Positions 61,317 to 64,000 of a stretch of DNA of 64,000 nt are shown one piece after another. A program made the translations under genes and the position numbers. The notes below the pieces were generated by a model. It was not told where the DNA came from and did no database searches. It saw only the letters and a program-made list of their open reading frames with translations. Source of the DNA: an uncultured Bacteroidales bacterium (lineage in GTDB: Bacteria; Bacteroidota; Bacteroidia; Bacteroidales; Paludibacteraceae); assembly GCA_902785605.1 (NCBI GenBank), contig CACZZL010000010.1, positions 62,001-126,000 on the forward strand, in the 5' to 3' direction. Positions within the stretch are counted from its first letter, which is position 1, and each line of letters begins with the position of its first letter.

Positions 61317-61709
61317 ATGAAAGCGGAAGCTGAAGCCAATGCCGAAGCCGATAAGAAGGCGAAAGAGCAGGCTGACAAACTCAACAAGGCTGACGCTACC
61401 ATCTTCCAGACAGAGAAACAACTCGCTGAACTCGGCGATAAGATTCCGGCTGACAAGAAAGCACCGATCGAGAAAGCCCTCGCTGACCTCAAAGACGCTT
61501 ACGCAAAACGTGACGCCGATGCCTGCGAGAAGTACAACAACGAGTTGATGTCCGCCTTCCAAGCCGCTTCCGCAGAGATGTACGCTGCTCAACAGCAAGC
61601 ACAGCAGAACGCTGGTCCGCAACAAGGCCCGACTAACGGTCCTACCGACAACGGTAACAACGGTGGCCAACCTTCCGCTGAGGATGTAGACTTCGAAGAG
61701 GTTAAGTAA
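61317..61709 (+). pseudogene. dnaK: DnaK C-terminal lid, out of frame with the N-terminal part
   Basis: Continues the dnaK sequence: the frame is open from about 61248 ([20 protein letters not shown]), with the first ATG at 61317 ([20 protein letters not shown]). It encodes the helical lid ([20 protein letters not shown]) and the Gly/Asn/Gln-rich tail ending EDVDFEEVK as in normal DnaK. Whether it is translated alone is unknown. The frame break is either a real deletion of about 50 bases or an assembly error. Confidence 0.85.
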
Positions 61710-61727
61710 AAAGTACAAATTTTTAAG

Positions 61728-61763
61728 AAAAATGGCATGTGCGCTTGCACATGTCATTTTTTT
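61728..61763 (+). terminator. Long hairpin after dnaK that contains the aqpZ -33 box
   Basis: AAAAATGGCATGTGC pairs with GCACATGTCATTTTT around a GCTT loop (about 15 bp, one G-U pair), followed by T-run. It fits a terminator, and the CTTGC of the aqpZ promoter (61744-61748) is in its loop. Confidence 0.65.
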
Positions 61764-61776
61764 GTAGTAACTTTGC
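61744..61776 (+). promoter_or_regulatory. Promoter of aqpZ
   Basis: CTTGC at 61744-61748 and TAACTTTGC at 61768-61776, 36 bases before the ATG. Confidence 0.78.
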
Positions 61777-61811
61777 ACTCGCAAAACGTTTAACTTTTAA
61801 ACATATACATT

Positions 61812-62525
61812 ATGAAATTATGTAACAAATTCGCAGCAGAGTTCTTCGGAACAGCTGTATTGGTATTGGGCGGTTGTGGAACAGCCCTGTTCGGACATGT
61901 TGGATTTCTGGGTGTTGCTTTGGCCTTCGGTTTGACCATCGTTGCAGCGGCTTACGGTATCGGTCACATCAGCGGTGCCCATCTTAACCCCGCTGTCAGC
62001 CTTGGTGTCTTCGTCAACGGTCGCATGAGCGCCAAAGAGATGTTGTGCTACTGGTGTGCACAGATCCTCGGTGCAATCGCTGCAGCAGCTATCCTCTTTG
62101 GTATCGCTAAATCCGCAGGCATGGAGATTGGTACTTTCGCTGCTAATGGTTATGGAGAGTTCTTTAGCGATGCAGATGTTGCCGGCGGTTACCTTCGTAC
62201 GAATGTATGGGGTGCTTTCGCTATCGAAGCCGTCTTGACGTTTGTCTTCTTGATGGTCATTCTCGGTGTTACGGACTCCAAGCATGCTAACGGTGCTTTT
62301 GGTGGTTTGGCTATCGGTCTGACGCTGACCCTTATCCACCTCATCTCCATTCCGTTGACCAACACTTCGGTGAACCCTGCACGTTCCATCTCGCAGGCTA
62401 TCTTCTCCGAGAACGCACTAGCTCTTCCGCAACTCTGGCTCTTCATCGTAGCTCCGCTTGTAGGCGCTGCTCTCGCCGGCCTTTGCTACAAGTGCCTCAC
62501 CTGCGAAGGTTCCTGCAAAAAATAA
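61812..62525 (+). CDS. aqpZ: Aquaporin Z / MIP family channel
   Basis: A 237-residue water channel with six helices and both NPA loops: SGAHLNPAVSLGVFVNGR and NTSVNPARSISQAIF. The residue pattern (ARS after the second NPA, short loop C) favours water over glycerol. It has its own promoter and is followed by a clear rho-independent terminator. Confidence 0.96.
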   Translation: MKLCNKFAAEFFGTAVLVLGGCGTALFGHVGFLGVALAFGLTIVAAAYGIGHISGAHLNPAVSLGVFVNGRMSAKEMLCYWCAQILGAIAAAAILFGIAKSAGMEIGTFAANGYGEFFSDADVAGGYLRTNVWGAFAIEAVLTFVFLMVILGVTDSKHANGAFGGLAIGLTLTLIHLISIPLTNTSVNPARSISQAIFSENALALPQLWLFIVAPLVGAALAGLCYKCLTCEGSCKK

Positions 62526-62539
62526 TTTGCGTCCATTAC

Positions 62540-62558
62540 GTCCAAATACTATTTGGAC
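62540..62558. repeat. AT-N3-AT mini-hairpin after aqpZ
   Basis: GTCCAAATACTATTTGGAC, a perfect stem with ACT loop, of the same design as the other mini-hairpins in this window. Confidence 0.75.
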
Positions 62559-62564
62559 ATCCCG

Positions 62565-62603
62565 ATCCCCCTCTCTCCCGTAGAGTAGGGGGATTTTTTT
62601 TTT
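62565..62603 (+). terminator. Rho-independent terminator of aqpZ
   Basis: ATCCCCCT (62565-62572) pairs with AGGGGGAT (62587-62594), then a run of ten T. Confidence 0.8.
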
Positions 62604-62830
62604 CTTAGTCCGTTTCCTGCTCCGCGTGATAGCGCGGAGTTTCTCTTTCTTCTTTTGTAGGGCAATCTGATTGCCCGCTTCTGTTTGGGGCTCGGACATA
62701 GGCGGTTTAGTCCTCGCCTGTCCGCCCTCTGCGTGCGGACCCTTCGCCCCCGCGTCCGTCGTCTTCGTTCTTTTCCCGCAATGCCCACTTGGCGGCGGGC
62801 TTTGTTCATTGTCATCGGATACTATCCGAT
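62604..62830. repeat. Gene-free spacer with palindromic mini-hairpins
   Basis: No gene seen. Contains CTCCGCG-TGATAG-CGCGGAG (62620-62639), GGGCAATCTGATTGCCC (62660-62676) and ATCGGATACTATCCGAT (62814-62830), plus other G+C-rich inverted repeats. Confidence 0.7.
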
Positions 62831-62856
62831 ATTTTTCGTAGAAAAATCTCCATTTA

Positions 62857-62889
62857 TTTGCGTATATCAAAAATTCTTTGTACCTTTGC
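62857..62889 (+). promoter_or_regulatory. Promoter of the 62919 gene
   Basis: TTTGC at 62857-62861 and TACCTTTGC at 62881-62889. The block from the ATCGGAT palindrome to the -33 box matches the one before 63943. Confidence 0.8.
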
Positions 62890-62918
62890 GGCATCTTTAT
62901 TACTAAAATTAATTATTT

Positions 62919-63329
62919 ATGAAAAAATCAGTTTTTCAAGGATTATTAGCCTTGTACGGTGGTTTTATTGGAACCGTGTTGGTTGATGGTGTTTTATTCA
63001 GAACCTTGCATTGGCCGGGTGGTTGTTTTATACTGAGTGTAGTTGTTCCTCTTCTTGTTTCTTTATTATTCATCTTTTTGGCAATATATATATTCAAACA
63101 TGGTGCTTTGAATGCATATGTGGAAAATGGGCTCACTGTTGCTAAACATCTGCGTAATACGGAGGGTACAGCTTTCATCTTTTTTGCTCTTGCTATTTGT
63201 GGCTTTCTCTTCAGGCATTTGCATTGGCCTGGAGGTTCTTTAATAGTGATGCTTTCATGCTTCACCTTAATGAACCTTAGTCTTCTGGCTGGCATATTGG
63301 GTTGTATATTTTTTGTTAAAAAGAAATAA
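62919..63329 (+). CDS. Four-helix membrane protein with two LHWPGG motifs
   Basis: A 136-residue integral membrane protein. The motif RTLHWPGGCF near residue 28 and RHLHWPGGSL near 97 recur at equivalent points of two halves, indicating an internal duplication. A similar HWPG motif occurs in the first helices of gliding protein GldL, but the rest of GldL is missing. The gene is AT-richer than the core genes and has its own promoter and terminator. Function unknown. Confidence 0.78.
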   Translation: MKKSVFQGLLALYGGFIGTVLVDGVLFRTLHWPGGCFILSVVVPLLVSLLFIFLAIYIFKHGALNAYVENGLTVAKHLRNTEGTAFIFFALAICGFLFRHLHWPGGSLIVMLSCFTLMNLSLLAGILGCIFFVKKK

Positions 63330-63350
63330 TCTACCTATCAAATATCTTAC

Positions 63351-63377
63351 CGCCCGAGCCAACCCCTCGGGCGTTTT
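63351..63377 (+). terminator. Rho-independent terminator of the 62919 gene
   Basis: CGCCCGAG (63351-63358) pairs with CTCGGGCG (63366-63373), loop of 7, then TTTT. Confidence 0.8.
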
Positions 63378-63865
63378 CTTTCTTCCTTTCTTCGGGATTT
63401 AATCCCGCTTTAGTGTCCTGTGTGCGCTCTTTCGGAGAGCGCGTAATAGTACGTCCCCTTGGCGGATCGTCAGCTCCGCCGTTCCCTTTCGTTATACCGC
63501 TATCCCGTTATTCCGTCTCCCGTGTAGGGCTCGCGGTGTAGGCGGTTTACCGCTTCGCTGCCCGTTCTCCACGACCGGGCATGTTCGCCCTTGCGTCCGT
63601 CACTTTGTCTATTGCGTCCGAATTGAATTCGGACATAGCCAAACGTGCCGTCCCGCCCGCTTCGGGCTCAATGCGGGTGTCGCCCATGCGGCATCTCCGT
63701 CCATTTCCGGCGGATTCTATCCGCCCCTATATTCCTCGCTTTGGACCTTTACCTGCGGTGCTGTTCCTGTTTTGTCTATTAGTAGGGGATGCTATCCCCG
63801 TCTTTTCTTCAATTAGCCCGGCATCTGATGCCGGTTTCGTTTCTTGAAATCGGATATTATCCGAT
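63378..63865. repeat. Gene-free spacer, about 490 bases, dense in mini-hairpins
   Basis: No convincing gene. AT-N3-AT hairpins: CGGGATTTAATCCCG (63393-63407), GTCCGAATTGAATTCGGAC (63616-63634), GGCGGATTCTATCCGCC (63709-63725), GGGGATGCTATCCCC (63785-63799), CCGGCATCTGATGCCGG (63818-63834), ATCGGATATTATCCGAT (63849-63865). A weak 88-codon open frame on the plus strand is not supported. Confidence 0.75.
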
Positions 63866-63890
63866 ATTTTTTACCAAAAATCCCTTTTTA

Positions 63891-63923
63891 TTTGCATATA
63901 TCGATTTTTTGTTGTAATTTTGC
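63891..63923 (+). promoter_or_regulatory. Promoter of the last gene
   Basis: TTTGC at 63891-63895, CATATATCG, and TAATTTTGC at 63915-63923, 19 bases before the ATG. Confidence 0.8.
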
Positions 63924-63942
63924 AAGCAAAATTGTAAGTTAT

Positions 63943-64000
63943 ATGAAAAACGGTAACATTTCTCTTTTATTCATTCTTGCCGCATGTTGTCTGGTCAGCT
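63943..64000 (+). CDS. Start of an exported protein, cut by the window end
   Basis: Nineteen codons are visible: MKNGNISLLFILAACCLVS, a signal peptide with possible lipidation cysteines. It lies just after a strong promoter. Nothing can be said about its function. Confidence 0.6.
   Translation, partial: MKNGNISLLFILAACCLVS

Noticed and set aside
63581..63847. 88-codon plus-strand frame near the window end
   Set aside because: It spans palindromic spacer DNA; residues simply reflect the hairpins and there is no promoter or ribosome site.

Overview
The window comes from a bacterium of the phylum Bacteroidota, most likely order Bacteroidales; I cannot name a genus. Evidence: promoters follow the Bacteroidota pattern (a TTTGC or CTTGC box, about 19 bases, then TAnnTTTGC); there are TonB-dependent receptor, ExbB/ExbD/TonB, DUF3078, DUF4292 and gliding-type C-terminal sorting-domain genes; and gene orders such as dut-TPR-DUF4292-EnvC-like, pdxJ-exbB-exbD-tonB and zapA-rny are typical of that group. 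Most of the window is ordinary chromosome, densely coded and largely in short operons.

Layout. 1-6.6 kb: end of an NrnA-like phosphoesterase, a membrane protein, an M23/LysM peptidase, rlmH, and a minus-strand group of a lipoprotein, a secreted hydrolase and an outer-membrane barrel. 6.6-8 kb: nadC and a small lipoprotein. 8-16.1 kb: a long minus-strand run (dut, TPR, DUF4292, EnvC-like, FKBP, Rieske-like lipoprotein, rimM, TrmH-family methyltransferase, U32 protease with a split C-terminus, pectinesterase). 16.2-17.1 kb: lipid kinase. 17.2-21.8 kb: an accessory segment with an orphan MNT nucleotidyltransferase, tRNA-Ala(GGC), a compact structured non-coding segment, an EcoRI-type adenine methyltransferase next to a DUF262-HNH nuclease (probable restriction-modification or defence pair), and two unknown genes. 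22-31 kb: secA, DUF3078, then minus-strand nadK-lgt-fmt-HD. 31-35 kb: pdxJ, exbB, exbD, tonB, DJ-1 and YkvA-like genes. 35-41 kb: queuosine genes queE-queD-queC-queF coupled to a 1211-residue secreted protein. 41-45 kb: DUF3078, zapB-like, zapA, rny, trmN6, a permease. 45.9-52 kb: histidine kinase, AraC regulator, lipoprotein and TonB-linked receptor. 52-62.5 kb: gdhA, kbl, tdh, M16 protease, era, a frameshifted dnaK, aqpZ. 62.5-64 kb: palindrome-rich spacers around a small membrane protein and the start of a secreted protein.

The most unusual feature cuts across all of this. About 38 short arrays of tandem heptamers (a few of octamers or nonamers), usually 28-70 bp, occupy roughly 1.5 kb. 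They belong to a dozen or so sequence families with one architecture. Many lie at gene junctions, where they supply start or stop codons. Others sit inside reading frames of core genes (secA, fmt, rimM, trmN6, a TrmH-family gene, kbl) and are translated as extra peptides. The same family is read in the same frame in unrelated genes, giving recurring peptides such as DVQxDxVQxTK and NGEWxNGE. In several exported proteins the array encodes most of the signal peptide. They resemble in design the heptameric STRR repeats of cyanobacteria and in behaviour the coding palindromic elements of Rickettsia; I know of no description for Bacteroidota. The accessory segment at 17.2-21.8 kb has none.

A second repeat system consists of mini-hairpins with variable GC-rich stems closed by AT-N3-AT, clustered in three gene-free spacers just upstream of promoters. 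No rRNA, CRISPR array, prophage or intact insertion sequence was seen.
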